Assembly (NCBI GenBank): GCA_004172935.1
Contig: SDZD01000054.1
Span: 1-43,754 of the forward strand
Direction: 5' to 3'
DNA: 43,754 bases
Source: a bacterium
GTDB taxonomy: Bacteria > Armatimonadota > Abditibacteriia > Abditibacteriales > Abditibacteriaceae
Positions 1-7,777 of this stretch are shown here, piece by piece. The notes under the pieces are model-generated. The model had not been told where the DNA came from. It worked only from the letters and a program-made list of their open reading frames with translations, and did no database searches. Made by a program: the position numbers and the translations under genes. Positions within the stretch are counted from its first letter, which is position 1. Each line of letters starts with the position of its first letter.

Positions 1-613
1 TAGTTGGTGGGGGCGGTGAAACGGGCGCCGCACCCGTTGCTGTTTGTGGAGTGGGCGTTGGTGCCGCCGAAGATTCGGGACTTTCCAGACCGCCAAAATG
101 CTTGAGCAGCGCGCGCAAGTCGCCCGCGAAACCCTGACCTTGTGCCCAGAAGCGCCAATCGCCATCTTTACGATAGATTTCGCCGAGCATGAGCGCGCCC
201 TCGGTCGCGAAGTCGCTGCCTTGAAAGCGGTATTCGAGGACTGAGGCTTTGGCGCCCTCGGCTTCCTTCATGGCGAAGGTACCCGAATCCAGAGTGCGCA
301 TCTCGCCTGTTCCTTCTACCGAAGCCGTGAAGACGAGGCGCGCCACGGAGGCGGGGATTTTGGCTAAATCGACCGAGAAGGTGGCTTTCTGGTCGCCCAG
401 TTCGAGCAGTTGAATCACTCCATCGGGTGCGCTTTGCTGGTTGAAGAACACCATGTAGCTGTCGTCGGAAAGCTGCGCCCCGGCATCGACGCCAAAGCAC
501 ACGAAGTCGAACACAGGAATGCGTGAACTCTGAAGGACGACCGACACCTCGAATTTTTGAGCCGATGAGAAAGCGGAGATTTTGGCGCGCTGACCGCGAA
601 CGAACTGTTGCAT
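1..613 (-). CDS. TerD-family stress protein (C-terminus cut by window edge)
   Basis: The protein begins MQQFVRGQRAKISAF and runs 204 residues without a stop to the left edge. Residues 1 to about 175 follow the TerD domain: the RGQ start, a central VFFNQQSAPDG segment, and the late GEIYRKDGDWRFWAQGQGF block (TerD consensus GE.YR..g.WKf...gqGf). TerD domains bind calcium and act in tellurite, metal and other envelope stress; the usual acidic DLDAS ligand motif is weak here, so metal binding is uncertain. After the domain comes a Pro/Thr/Ala-rich linker still open at the edge, so a further domain may follow. It is the last gene of the minus-strand vWA-PP2C-kinase unit, 44 bases after the kinase. 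No Shine-Dalgarno sequence precedes the ATG; the leader carries a 12-mer shared with the leader of the vWA/zinc-ribbon gene. Confidence 0.88.
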   Translation of the reverse strand, partial: MQQFVRGQRAKISAFSSAQKFEVSVVLQSSRIPVFDFVCFGVDAGAQLSDDSYMVFFNQQSAPDGVIQLLELGDQKATFSVDLAKIPASVARLVFTASVEGTGEMRTLDSGTFAMKEAEGAKASVLEYRFQGSDFATEGALMLGEIYRKDGDWRFWAQGQGFAGDLRALLKHFGGLESPESSAAPTPTPQTATGAAPVSPPPPT

Positions 614-657
614 AGGAGTAGGTAAGGTTCGGTGTGGATGAAGTAAGTTGCCCGCGC

Positions 658-2103
658 TCAAACCATTTGAACGACTGCTAATCGGCCATGAGCGGCGCGC
701 GCTAGACGGATTTGTGAGCCGTTGCGCAGCACTTCGCCTTCGCTAAGTGGCAGGAGTTTGTTGGCGATGTGTGAGCCTGCCACCACAACCATCGGCTCAT
801 TCGACTGGTTGACCAGCCAGCAGTGGCCATTTTGCAGCGCGAAGTATGCTTTCGGCGTGCGGTCGGCCCGTTCGCCCGCGTACTGGTTATCGTAGATGTG
901 CCACGCGAATAGGCGTTGGTGATGATAGACCACCAAACGCGCGTTATCGTTTTTGAACTGCCCTCGGTTGCCTTCGCGGTAGAAATGCAACACAGCGACC
1001 TGTTCGTTGATAACCGTATCGCACCACGGGCATTGCTTGTGAGTTGACTCGAAAGCGAACCAACGGCTCAGGCAATTGGGGTTGGGGCAGGGATATAGCA
1101 AGTCGGTGGTTTTCACCAACGCCCGCTCCCATTCGCCCGCGTCGGGGCGTGCATCGGGGTTATGCAAGCCCTCGACGAAGGCGCGCACGAATAACGGCGC
1201 CAGATACGGCCCCGTCACTGTGTAGGGCGCGTGCATGTAATTCGGGTCTTTGGGGCGATTTGATGTGTCGTTCGGGTTCTCAATCCATAGCGCGCGTTCG
1301 CCCATCGACAGGCGCTCGTCCTCTTCGGCTGACTGTGTCGAGTTCACCTTCGGGCCACGCAATGGGTGACGCCCCAACAGGTATTCGTAAATCAAAACCG
1401 CCAGTGCGTGGCGGTCGGTGAGCATGGAGGGCAGGTTGCGATTCGGGTCGGTTAGCTCTAAATCCTGTGTCGTTAGCACTTCGGGAGCGATGTAACCGGG
1501 AGTGCCCAGCACGTCGGGTGGATAAATGCGCGGCACCACCAACGAGTCGATGTCGATGATAACCGCCGTTCCGGTTTGCGGGTCGATGAGGACGTTGCGG
1601 TTGCTGAGGTCGGAGTGCGCCAACCCCGCCAGATGCATTCGCCGCACGGCGCGCGCCAGCCGGGTGGAGATGTGGATGTAGCGGCGCCAGTCGCCCAGTT
1701 CCTGAGGCGGCAAAAAGCGGCGCAGTTTGGGGGAGGTGAACCAACTCGCCTGTTTCTCTTTGCCTTTGAACGGTTCTTGAGCGAAGAAGAAATTGGCGGC
1801 GTAGGTTGGCGCGACCACGCCGAGTTCGGGCTTGGTGACGATGCCAGTGGGCCAGCAAAACAGCTCGCGCCAATAGGCGCCGACCTCGGAATCGGTGGTT
1901 GGGTTGAAGAGGCCGACGATGGATTGCAAGCGCGCACGGCGTTGCGGGTCGGCGCCTACAGAGGCGTCTTTGAAGAAGCAGACCACGCTTTTGCGGTCGG
2001 GCGTGAAATGCACGCGCTTCATGCCACCTTCGCCAATGACTTCTGGGTCGTATTGGATGGTACTGCCGTCTTCGAGGGTTGCGGTAAGCAGCTTATTCGC
2101 CAC
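658..2103 (-). CDS. Ser/Thr protein kinase of a TerY-P triad, with zinc ribbon and possible FHA-like tail
   Basis: A 481-residue kinase. It shows a glycine-rich loop (VIGEGGMKRV, about residues 22-31), a lysine at about 45, a catalytic loop HSDLSNRNVLID (164-175; HRD replaced by HSD), a metal motif DID in place of DFG (about 185) and an activation-segment end GTPGYIAPE (about 201). A zinc ribbon with two Cys pairs (CPNPNC, CPWC) lies near 340-362. The last 100 residues are beta-rich and end LRNGSQIRLARAAHGRL, loosely FHA-like (inference). The GTG start at 2103 was chosen because GGAGG lies six bases upstream; a longer frame to 2160 would overlap the phosphatase far more. With this start the overlap with the PP2C gene is 11 bases, implying translational coupling. 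Kinase, PP2C and vWA together form the TerY-P triad known from Ter systems. Confidence 0.9.
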   Translation of the reverse strand: MANKLLTATLEDGSTIQYDPEVIGEGGMKRVHFTPDRKSVVCFFKDASVGADPQRRARLQSIVGLFNPTTDSEVGAYWRELFCWPTGIVTKPELGVVAPTYAANFFFAQEPFKGKEKQASWFTSPKLRRFLPPQELGDWRRYIHISTRLARAVRRMHLAGLAHSDLSNRNVLIDPQTGTAVIIDIDSLVVPRIYPPDVLGTPGYIAPEVLTTQDLELTDPNRNLPSMLTDRHALAVLIYEYLLGRHPLRGPKVNSTQSAEEDERLSMGERALWIENPNDTSNRPKDPNYMHAPYTVTGPYLAPLFVRAFVEGLHNPDARPDAGEWERALVKTTDLLYPCPNPNCLSRWFAFESTHKQCPWCDTVINEQVAVLHFYREGNRGQFKNDNARLVVYHHQRLFAWHIYDNQYAGERADRTPKAYFALQNGHCWLVNQSNEPMVVVAGSHIANKLLPLSEGEVLRNGSQIRLARAAHGRLAVVQMV

Positions 2104-3475
2104 TGTTCGCCTCCGCTGATTGCTTCGCTTTCGGCCAACCAATAACCAAAGTGCGGTCATCCGAGGAGCCGCGTTTTTCGTAGCCCAGCCATGAAATCAG
2201 CGATTGCCCCGCGTCCTCGGCGCTCGTCACCACAGGTAACACCGCCGCGAATAACTCAGCCAGTTTCGTGTCTTCTGGGAAGAAGTCGTCCGAGACGCCA
2301 TCGCTCATAACCGCGAAGCCCTGCAATTGCGGCTTGATGGAGAACTTGACGCGCGACGCCAGTTCGTTCTCTATGCCCGAAGTCGTCAAAAAGCGCGTTT
2401 CGCCCGAATTTTGCCCGTGGTCGGCCTCACCGAGCAGCACGATTTTCTCGCCGTCCCATAACGAAATCGCGCCGTCGCCCACCTGAAGCGCGGCGCATAG
2501 CCACGCCCCGCTCCATTCGCGTTGCACGAGTACCAATAAAGTGGCCGCGAACGCCGATAGAGGCTGTTCACGTAGCTTGGCTTCGATTTGAAGAGCGCCC
2601 AGGGCATCGGCACCCGCTTGCATGAGCACCTGACGCAATGCGGGTAGGTTTTGTGAGACGAGTTGTTCTTTATCGTCCGAGAAGGCGCCCAGAGTTCCCA
2701 GTCCCGCACGTAACGCAGTGAGGGTGGCGCTGCACGCGGCTTTAGAGCCGACGCGCGATAGCGGAGCCGAACCTGCGCCATCGGAGACGGCAACCACTGT
2801 CCAATCGCCACTTTCGGCTTGAATGTGTTCGGCGGTGAATGAGTCCTCGCGCCAACTGCCGCGATGCGCGTGCAATTTGCCGCGTACGCTGGCTGCCGCG
2901 ATGTTCCAGCCCGTGGTTTGTAGGTTGCCGCTGGCTTTGTGCGGCGTCGGGTCGCTCTGGTCGGCGGGTTCGATTTCCTTCCACACCGGTTTGACGATGT
3001 CGAAACGTGCGCTCAAAGTTGGCCCCACGGCGTCGTCGGTGTAGGCGCGCGCTGTTACCTGCGTGGTTTGCGTCAGCACTAGGGGCTTTTTCGCGTCGAA
3101 CAGTAGCCCGTTCTCATCGACCTCTTCGCTATCAAGCGCGTAGAAAATGCGCGCTCCCGGCACGGCGCACACGATTTCAAGCGGGAACGAGTCGCGGAAA
3201 ATTTCATCCGGCGATTGGGAAAACGACAGCGCCAGCTCCGCGTTCTCGATTTTGTGGCTTTCCGCTGAGGTAACGCAGACAGGCTCTTCTACTTTGGGCG
3301 CAGGTGCGGCACTTTTGGGCACTGTTTCCGGTGGTGGCGCACCAAGGGGGAGAGTCGGGCCGCCAACGGCACGCAGCTCGGCCTCTATCTCGGCCCGTTG
3401 TTCGGGCGAGAGTGGAGTCGCGGAATCGGAAGGCGTCGAATTCATTGGTGCGGACGATAGGCGGTTGAAATTCAC
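2093..3475 (-). CDS. PP2C-family phosphatase with N-terminal CHB_HEX_C-like domain
   Basis: 460 residues. After a Pro/Ala-rich first 80 residues, residues about 85-175 resemble the chitobiase/hexosaminidase C-terminal beta-sandwich (LEIVCAVPGARIFYALDSEE, then TTQVTARAYTDD). Residues about 190-455 are a PP2C phosphatase: HRGSWREDSF holds the RxxxQD-like metal site, and VAVSDGAGSAPLSRVGS is the DGxG metal motif. PP2C enzymes are Mn/Mg-dependent and would here reverse the neighbouring kinase. No signal peptide is visible, so the beta-sandwich domain acts in the cytoplasm, which is odd for a family usually found in secreted enzymes. The GTG start at 3475 is preceded by GAGG at a spacing of five bases; it lies seven bases after the stop of the vWA gene. 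Confidence 0.88.
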   Translation of the reverse strand: MNFNRLSSAPMNSTPSDSATPLSPEQRAEIEAELRAVGGPTLPLGAPPPETVPKSAAPAPKVEEPVCVTSAESHKIENAELALSFSQSPDEIFRDSFPLEIVCAVPGARIFYALDSEEVDENGLLFDAKKPLVLTQTTQVTARAYTDDAVGPTLSARFDIVKPVWKEIEPADQSDPTPHKASGNLQTTGWNIAAASVRGKLHAHRGSWREDSFTAEHIQAESGDWTVVAVSDGAGSAPLSRVGSKAACSATLTALRAGLGTLGAFSDDKEQLVSQNLPALRQVLMQAGADALGALQIEAKLREQPLSAFAATLLVLVQREWSGAWLCAALQVGDGAISLWDGEKIVLLGEADHGQNSGETRFLTTSGIENELASRVKFSIKPQLQGFAVMSDGVSDDFFPEDTKLAELFAAVLPVVTSAEDAGQSLISWLGYEKRGSSDDRTLVIGWPKAKQSAEANSGE

Positions 3476-3482
3476 GATGGCC

Positions 3483-4181
3483 TCAAGGAACGATGATGAT
3501 TTCGGGCGGTGGAGGTGGTAGCGCTACGGGAGCATCGCCGCGATTGGCGACTCCTGTTGAGGTGGTTGCTACCGAAGCCGAAACCCACTGGAAGAACTGC
3601 TTGAGCGCTTCGGGCTGCAGATCGTGCAACTTCACGACGATGTTGGTGATGCGCTTGAGCATCTCCTCGTCGGCCTGTGCGCCCGCCGCGCACGCTATGA
3701 GGTTGCCCGGCTTTTTGCTCTTGATGGCGTCGGCGGCGTCCATCCATTTGTCGGTCGGGGCGCCATCGGTCATCAAGAAGATGAGCGGCTTCCAGTCGCC
3801 TTTCTGGGTGGGAGTGGTGGGGCGCACTTCGCGGTCGATGCACTCGCTGAGCAACTTGAGCGCGGCGCCAAGCGCAGTGGTGCCTGTCGCCTCGAAAGGA
3901 GGCTCCTTGACCAACATCAGTTCGGTCAGCGGCACGACTTGGCGCGCGGTGGTATCGAAGGTGATAACGCTCAGAAACACCGTTTCCAGTGCTTGCGGGT
4001 CGCTTTTCAATTCGCCGAGCAGGGTTTTCATGCCCTGTCGCACCGCTTCGATGGGCGCTCCGGTCATCGAACCAGAACAATCAAGCACTAAATAAACGGG
4101 CAATCGCCGCATTCCGGCATCGAAGGAGGGGCCTCCGATGGGAATGGTAGGCGCGCCGAAGGCATAGTTGGATTCTGACAT
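3483..4181 (-). CDS. TerY-type von Willebrand factor A domain protein
   Basis: 232 residues, essentially one vWA domain. The MIDAS metal site reads DCSGSM (D34, S36, S38), with the later acidic motif LMTDGAPTDKW. TerY proteins are cytoplasmic vWA scaffolds that, with a PP2C phosphatase and a kinase, form a phosphorylation triad in Ter stress systems. The C-terminal 30 residues are Pro-rich (APVALPPPPPE) and lack the zinc ribbon found in the paralogue at 4583-5641. It is the first gene of the unit vWA-PP2C-kinase-TerD, with gaps of 7, -11 and 44 bases. It is divergent from the small plus-strand membrane gene at 4299, so 4182-4298 should hold its promoter. Confidence 0.92.
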   Translation of the reverse strand: MSESNYAFGAPTIPIGGPSFDAGMRRLPVYLVLDCSGSMTGAPIEAVRQGMKTLLGELKSDPQALETVFLSVITFDTTARQVVPLTELMLVKEPPFEATGTTALGAALKLLSECIDREVRPTTPTQKGDWKPLIFLMTDGAPTDKWMDAADAIKSKKPGNLIACAAGAQADEEMLKRITNIVVKLHDLQPEALKQFFQWVSASVATTSTGVANRGDAPVALPPPPPEIIIVP

Positions 4182-4298
4182 GATAAAGGTCTGAAGCTAT
4201 CGGTGACGTTTCAGTGGCCTCGAACTCAGCTAACCACTGTTTCGCAGTGTGCGGTATAGCTAAATCGCGGCTAATGGGAGAAATAAACTGCAAAGACG
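4182..4298. promoter_or_regulatory. Divergent intergenic region with a 5-bp palindrome
   Basis: These 117 bases separate the divergent starts of the vWA gene (minus) and the small membrane gene (plus). CACTG-TTTCG-CAGTG at 4235-4249 is a perfect inverted repeat that could be an operator or a short hairpin. GGTATAGC follows at 4253-4260, which can be read as a weak -10 on either strand. TAAACT at 4284-4289 lies nine bases before the ATG at 4299. Assignment as a promoter is inference. Confidence 0.35.
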
Positions 4299-4571
4299 AT
4301 GCGCGCTAAGGTGTGGTTGATTCGCTCTCTGGTCATTGGTGCTATCGCGGCACCGTTACTGGTTTGCTGCCTGTTAATCCTGTCCTCTCAGGGCTTACCG
4401 TCCAATATACCCTTCCTGAGCGTGCCATTTATCGAATACACCGACGCTTCGGGGCGCACTGTGAGCGTTTCAGGCAGTTGGTTCTGGCCTTTTGTCGCTG
4501 TGATGGGCAGCGTTACCTGTGGGGGAGTTGCTGCCCTGATCCGCGCGATTATGAAAATTGCCAGGCGCTGA
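4299..4571 (+). CDS. Small two-helix membrane protein inside the Ter cluster
   Basis: A 90-residue protein with two hydrophobic segments: residues about 8-32 (SLVIGAIAAPLLVCCLLIL) and about 62-85 (FWPFVAVMGSVTCGGVAAL), joined by a polar loop, with a basic end (MKIARR). No family was recognised. It is the only plus-strand gene inside the minus-strand Ter cluster; its stop is 11 bases from the stop of the vWA/zinc-ribbon gene. There is no good Shine-Dalgarno sequence, but TAAACT nine bases before the ATG would allow a leaderless message. The hydrophobic pattern and the snug fit between two genes support a real gene, but small size and no homologue recognised leave doubt. Confidence 0.6.
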   Translation: MRAKVWLIRSLVIGAIAAPLLVCCLLILSSQGLPSNIPFLSVPFIEYTDASGRTVSVSGSWFWPFVAVMGSVTCGGVAALIRAIMKIARR

Positions 4572-4582
4572 CGGGCGGCGAA

Positions 4583-5641
4583 CTAGCCGACGCGCCCAGA
4601 AAGCGAGAACGGATCGCCCGACCCCGGCCCACTGCTCAGCACGCTATGGCAGTGCGGGCATTGCAAATCGGAGCCGTCTTCAGGGGCACAGAACAGACCC
4701 TTGCAGTTGGGGCACTGGCCCGCCGCGCGGTTATCGCAGTAGGGGCAGGGCAACACGCCCACCACGCGGTCGCTCGAAACGCCCATAGTGGCGTCTTCGT
4801 TCGGTCGCGGTCCGGCAAAATAGTCTTCGTCAACGGAGTGGGTGCGGCGCGCGAGGTAGACGTTGTATTCGCTTTCGAAGGCGTAGCGCGTCAGAAATGG
4901 TTTGGTGGTTTGTGAACAGCGTAGTGCCAAAAACAACTGCGATGGGTTACGCGAGCGTAGCAACTCGACGGCGCCTGTGGGAATGACGGGAGCCGAAAAC
5001 ACGCCTTCGGGCATCTTGGCGAGCGATAGTCCGCCCGCGCCGCTGGGTTTGGCGAGTTGTTGGCTCGAAACCGAAAGCGAACTCGAAATCCATTGGAATG
5101 CGGCGCGAAAATCGAGTTCGCCTTCGCCCATCATCAGTACCGAGTCGCCGATTTCATTCAACACCAGCGGATTAGCATCTTCGCCGCAGCCGATAGCGAT
5201 GAGGTTGAGTTGCTTGCCACCTGATGCGGTCGGTTCTTTGAGCTTACGGGCCTCTTCGCGCCATTCATCGGTTGGTTCGCCATCGGTCAGCAAAAAGACC
5301 AACGGCTTCCAGTCGCCTTTGGCCTGTGCCGAGTGGGGGCGTACTTCGCGGGCGATGCAGTCGCGCAACAGGCGTAGCGCTGCGCCCAGACTGGTGCCGG
5401 GTTGCACTTTGAGTTGGGGGGCGCGAATGCCAATCATCTCCGAAAGCGGCAGAATTTGGCGTGCCTCGCCCGCGAAGGTGATGATCGAAATCCACACCGT
5501 TTCGAGCGCGTGTGGGTCGGAATGCAAATCGAGCAGCAGTTGGCGCATTCCGGCGTTTACGCCTTCGATGCCTTCTCCCACCATCGACTCGGAACAGTCG
5601 AGCAGCAAATAAACCGGCAAGCGGCGATCCAACATTTCCAT
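4583..5641 (-). CDS. TerY-like vWA protein with C-terminal zinc ribbons
   Basis: 352 residues. Residues about 8-190 are a vWA domain closely related to that at 3483-4181, with MIDAS DCSESM (D15, S17, S19) and the motif LLTDGEPTDEW. After a middle region, residues about 300-340 carry four Cys-containing knuckles (CPYC, CPNC, LFCAPEDG, CPHC), matching the TerY C-terminal zinc-ribbon type. It probably scaffolds the kinase and phosphatase of the triad (family knowledge). It follows the four AIM24 genes on the same strand, 49 bases after the last. It converges with the small membrane gene at 4299-4571, so it ends the upstream half of the Ter cluster. Confidence 0.9.
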   Translation of the reverse strand: MEMLDRRLPVYLLLDCSESMVGEGIEGVNAGMRQLLLDLHSDPHALETVWISIITFAGEARQILPLSEMIGIRAPQLKVQPGTSLGAALRLLRDCIAREVRPHSAQAKGDWKPLVFLLTDGEPTDEWREEARKLKEPTASGGKQLNLIAIGCGEDANPLVLNEIGDSVLMMGEGELDFRAAFQWISSSLSVSSQQLAKPSGAGGLSLAKMPEGVFSAPVIPTGAVELLRSRNPSQLFLALRCSQTTKPFLTRYAFESEYNVYLARRTHSVDEDYFAGPRPNEDATMGVSSDRVVGVLPCPYCDNRAAGQCPNCKGLFCAPEDGSDLQCPHCHSVLSSGPGSGDPFSLSGRVG

Positions 5642-5690
5642 ATCGTGTGTTTAAAACAATAGAGTAGGTAAGGGGGGAGAAAAATTCGTT

Positions 5691-6422
5691 TTAATTGGGG
5701 CGAAGTCGTTGAGCGACGTGGGCTTGTAGTTGAACGAGGTCGTTGTGATGCAGACCTGTAACTTGGGATAGGATATTGGCGAGGTCGCTGCGACCTTTGA
5801 GAGCTTCTTCGCTCGACTGCACCAGAATGGTGCCTGAGCCGGTCATGTCGATCTGCTCTTCCTCGCCTGTGCGCCGCAGGCCCATTATCGAGCCTACCGC
5901 TTGCAGGGCGTTCTGGATGTGGGCATGGTCGTAGCGCAGCGAAGGGCATGGCAAATCGGCCCAGCCTAACAGCGCTTGCTCATCAACGCGGGCGGGCGGT
6001 TCCATGAAGTGAATCGGGCCATTCGAGGATGCCAAAAATTTTCCGGTGCCCAGCAACGTCAAATAGTTAGGCACGATGGATTGCTGGCAGATGAGACCTT
6101 TCTCGAAGCCCAGAACATGGTCGGCTTTGACGGTCAGGTTGCCCGCTTCCAAATCGAACGAGTTCACATCGTTGCCTCGGTCGCCCAGAATCAGTTGCCC
6201 CCGCCCCGTCACCACGATGAAATCGCGGGCGTACAGCGGCGCATTGAAGGCGTTTTGAACGATCATGTCAAGCGGCCCCGCCCCTAACGACTCGAAGCGC
6301 AACTGACCGTAATAGGCGATCATTTTCCCTTTCTGAATAAAAATTTCGCCGTTCACTTCCACGCAAAAAGCGTAAGGGTTAATGTTGTCGTTGCGAGGCA
6401 GGTTATTGGGATTAAGTTTCAT
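5691..6422 (-). CDS. AIM24-family protein 1, with C-terminal extension
   Basis: 243 residues; the AIM24 family (TIGR00266-like) forms beta-sandwich trimers of unknown biochemical role. The body (AYYGQLRFESLG, LGFEKGLICQQSI, RRTGEEEQ) is about three quarters identical by eye to the next gene, so this is a recent tandem duplication. It differs by a 40-residue tail after VLVQSSE, EALKGRSDLANILSQVTG and on, predicted helical. The ATG at 6422 was chosen because MKLNPNNLP aligns with the paralogue start MKLNPSNLP; a TTG at 6455 is in frame but adds residues absent from the paralogue. It is the fourth AIM24 gene in transcription order, followed by the vWA/zinc-ribbon gene. Confidence 0.88.
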   Translation of the reverse strand: MKLNPNNLPRNDNINPYAFCVEVNGEIFIQKGKMIAYYGQLRFESLGAGPLDMIVQNAFNAPLYARDFIVVTGRGQLILGDRGNDVNSFDLEAGNLTVKADHVLGFEKGLICQQSIVPNYLTLLGTGKFLASSNGPIHFMEPPARVDEQALLGWADLPCPSLRYDHAHIQNALQAVGSIMGLRRTGEEEQIDMTGSGTILVQSSEEALKGRSDLANILSQVTGLHHNDLVQLQAHVAQRLRPN

Positions 6423-6467
6423 AGAAAAGATTTGGGGCACTTGCCCATAAACCAAATTGAGTGGATG

Positions 6468-7088
6468 TTACAGTTCGCTCGATTGAATCAGCACGGCGCC
6501 CTTGCCCAGAAATTCGAGTTGTTCTTCTTCGCCTGTGCGTCGCACGCCCGTCAGAGTCCCGACTGCTTGCAGGGCGTTTCGGACATGAGCGTGATCGTAG
6601 TAATAGGACGGGCACGGTAAGTCCGCCCAGCCAAGCAGCGCTTGTTCATCGACACGCACAGGCGGCTCCATGAAATGCACTGGCCCATTCGAGGATGCCA
6701 GGAATTTGCCCGTTCCTAGCAGGGTTAGATAGCCCGGCATAATGGATTGTCGGCACACGAGGTTTTTCTCGAAGCCCAGAACATAGCTGGCCTTCACTGT
6801 CAGGTTGCCGTCTTCCAAATCGAAGTAGTTGATGTTCCGGCCCCGGTCGCCCAGCAACAACTGGCCTTTGCCCGTCACGACGATGAAATCGCGGGCATAA
6901 AGTGGCGAGTTGAACGCTGTCTGAACAATCATATCGAGTGGCCCCGACCCTAACGACTCGAAGCGCAGTTGCCCATAATAGGCGATCATTCGCCCTTTCT
7001 GAATGAAGACTTCGCCATTGACATCCATGCAAAAGGCATAGGAGTTGACGTTGTCGTTATGCGGCAAATTGCTGGGGTTTAATTTCAT
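6468..7088 (-). CDS. AIM24-family protein 2
   Basis: 206 residues, without signal peptide or membrane segment, covering the whole AIM24 domain. Recognisable blocks are MIAYYGQLRFESLG, FIVVTGKGQLLLGDRG, LTLLGTGKFLASSNGP and the end RRTGEEEQLEFLGKG. It is the near twin of the gene at 5691-6422 but ends at VLIQSSEL. AIM24 (formerly DUF124) genes recur near terD in gene-neighbourhood studies, which suits this setting. It lies 39 bases after the third family member and 45 bases before the ATG of its twin. The short gaps and common strand suggest co-transcription. Confidence 0.9.
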   Translation of the reverse strand: MKLNPSNLPHNDNVNSYAFCMDVNGEVFIQKGRMIAYYGQLRFESLGSGPLDMIVQTAFNSPLYARDFIVVTGKGQLLLGDRGRNINYFDLEDGNLTVKASYVLGFEKNLVCRQSIMPGYLTLLGTGKFLASSNGPVHFMEPPVRVDEQALLGWADLPCPSYYYDHAHVRNALQAVGTLTGVRRTGEEEQLEFLGKGAVLIQSSEL

Positions 7089-7127
7089 AGAGAGAACTAG
7101 CGACTAACACCATCCACTAGCGTTCAA

Positions 7128-7769
7128 TTAACGTTCGCTGGGTTGCACATATAGCGTGCCTTCACCAACAAACTTGAGTTGGAAGCTTTCGCCCGACCCC
7201 TGGCCCATGAAGGTTTTCCAGCCCACGTCGGTTGCGACTTGCGATTGCAGGTTGCCTTTGTGCCCGATGTAAGCGTTGGGATCGACATGGACAGGATTGG
7301 AAGCTGTCACTGGGAGCGCGATGAGTTCGCCGACGCTCAAAATCGCCACGTCGCCGCGCCCTTCGAGTGTCGTCGTCCACAGTCCTTGCCCGGTGGCTGC
7401 GCCGCGAACGATGCCGCCCACGCCGCCGCTGTTGCCTTGAAAGTAGGTGCCCGTTCGCACGTTGTTATCGAAGGCCAGCACGCTACTCGATTCGATGTAC
7501 AGCGTTTCGCCCGTTAGTTGGACGAGGTGGATATGCATACCCATACGCGCGTACAGCACGGTGCCGCGCCCGGTGGCGCGCATCAGTCCCATGCCTTCCG
7601 AAGTAACGGCGCGCATCGCCATACCCTGCATCCCCTCGTTGCCGAGGGCGGCAGGTGCGAAGCGAATCTCGCCGGTTGTGGCGATCATAGCGCCCCTTTT
7701 GGCCAAGACTTCTTCGTTACTCAGTTCTACTTCGAGCAATTTTTCGTTGATGAGTTGGTATTTCGGCAT
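7128..7769 (-). CDS. AIM24-family protein 3
   Basis: 213 residues, AIM24 family, of a second subtype shared with the gene at 7778-8398. Typical blocks are KRGAMIATTGEIRF, VTSEGMGLMRATGRGTVLYA, ESSSVLAFDN and GSGESFQLKFVGEGTLYVQP. Gly-rich middle residues (FQGNSGGVGGIVRG) match the usual AIM24 pattern at the trimer core. It is cytoplasmic by lack of signals. The start MPKYQLINEKLLEVEL is standard for the family. It begins eight bases after the stop of the preceding AIM24 gene, so the two are almost surely co-transcribed. Its function is unknown; family proteins are associated with stress and envelope processes. Confidence 0.9.
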   Translation of the reverse strand: MPKYQLINEKLLEVELSNEEVLAKRGAMIATTGEIRFAPAALGNEGMQGMAMRAVTSEGMGLMRATGRGTVLYARMGMHIHLVQLTGETLYIESSSVLAFDNNVRTGTYFQGNSGGVGGIVRGAATGQGLWTTTLEGRGDVAILSVGELIALPVTASNPVHVDPNAYIGHKGNLQSQVATDVGWKTFMGQGSGESFQLKFVGEGTLYVQPSER

Positions 7770-7777
7770 GGTTGTGC

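Noticed and set aside
6455..6455. Earlier TTG start for AIM24 protein 1
   Set aside because: It adds 11 residues that the near-identical paralogue lacks.
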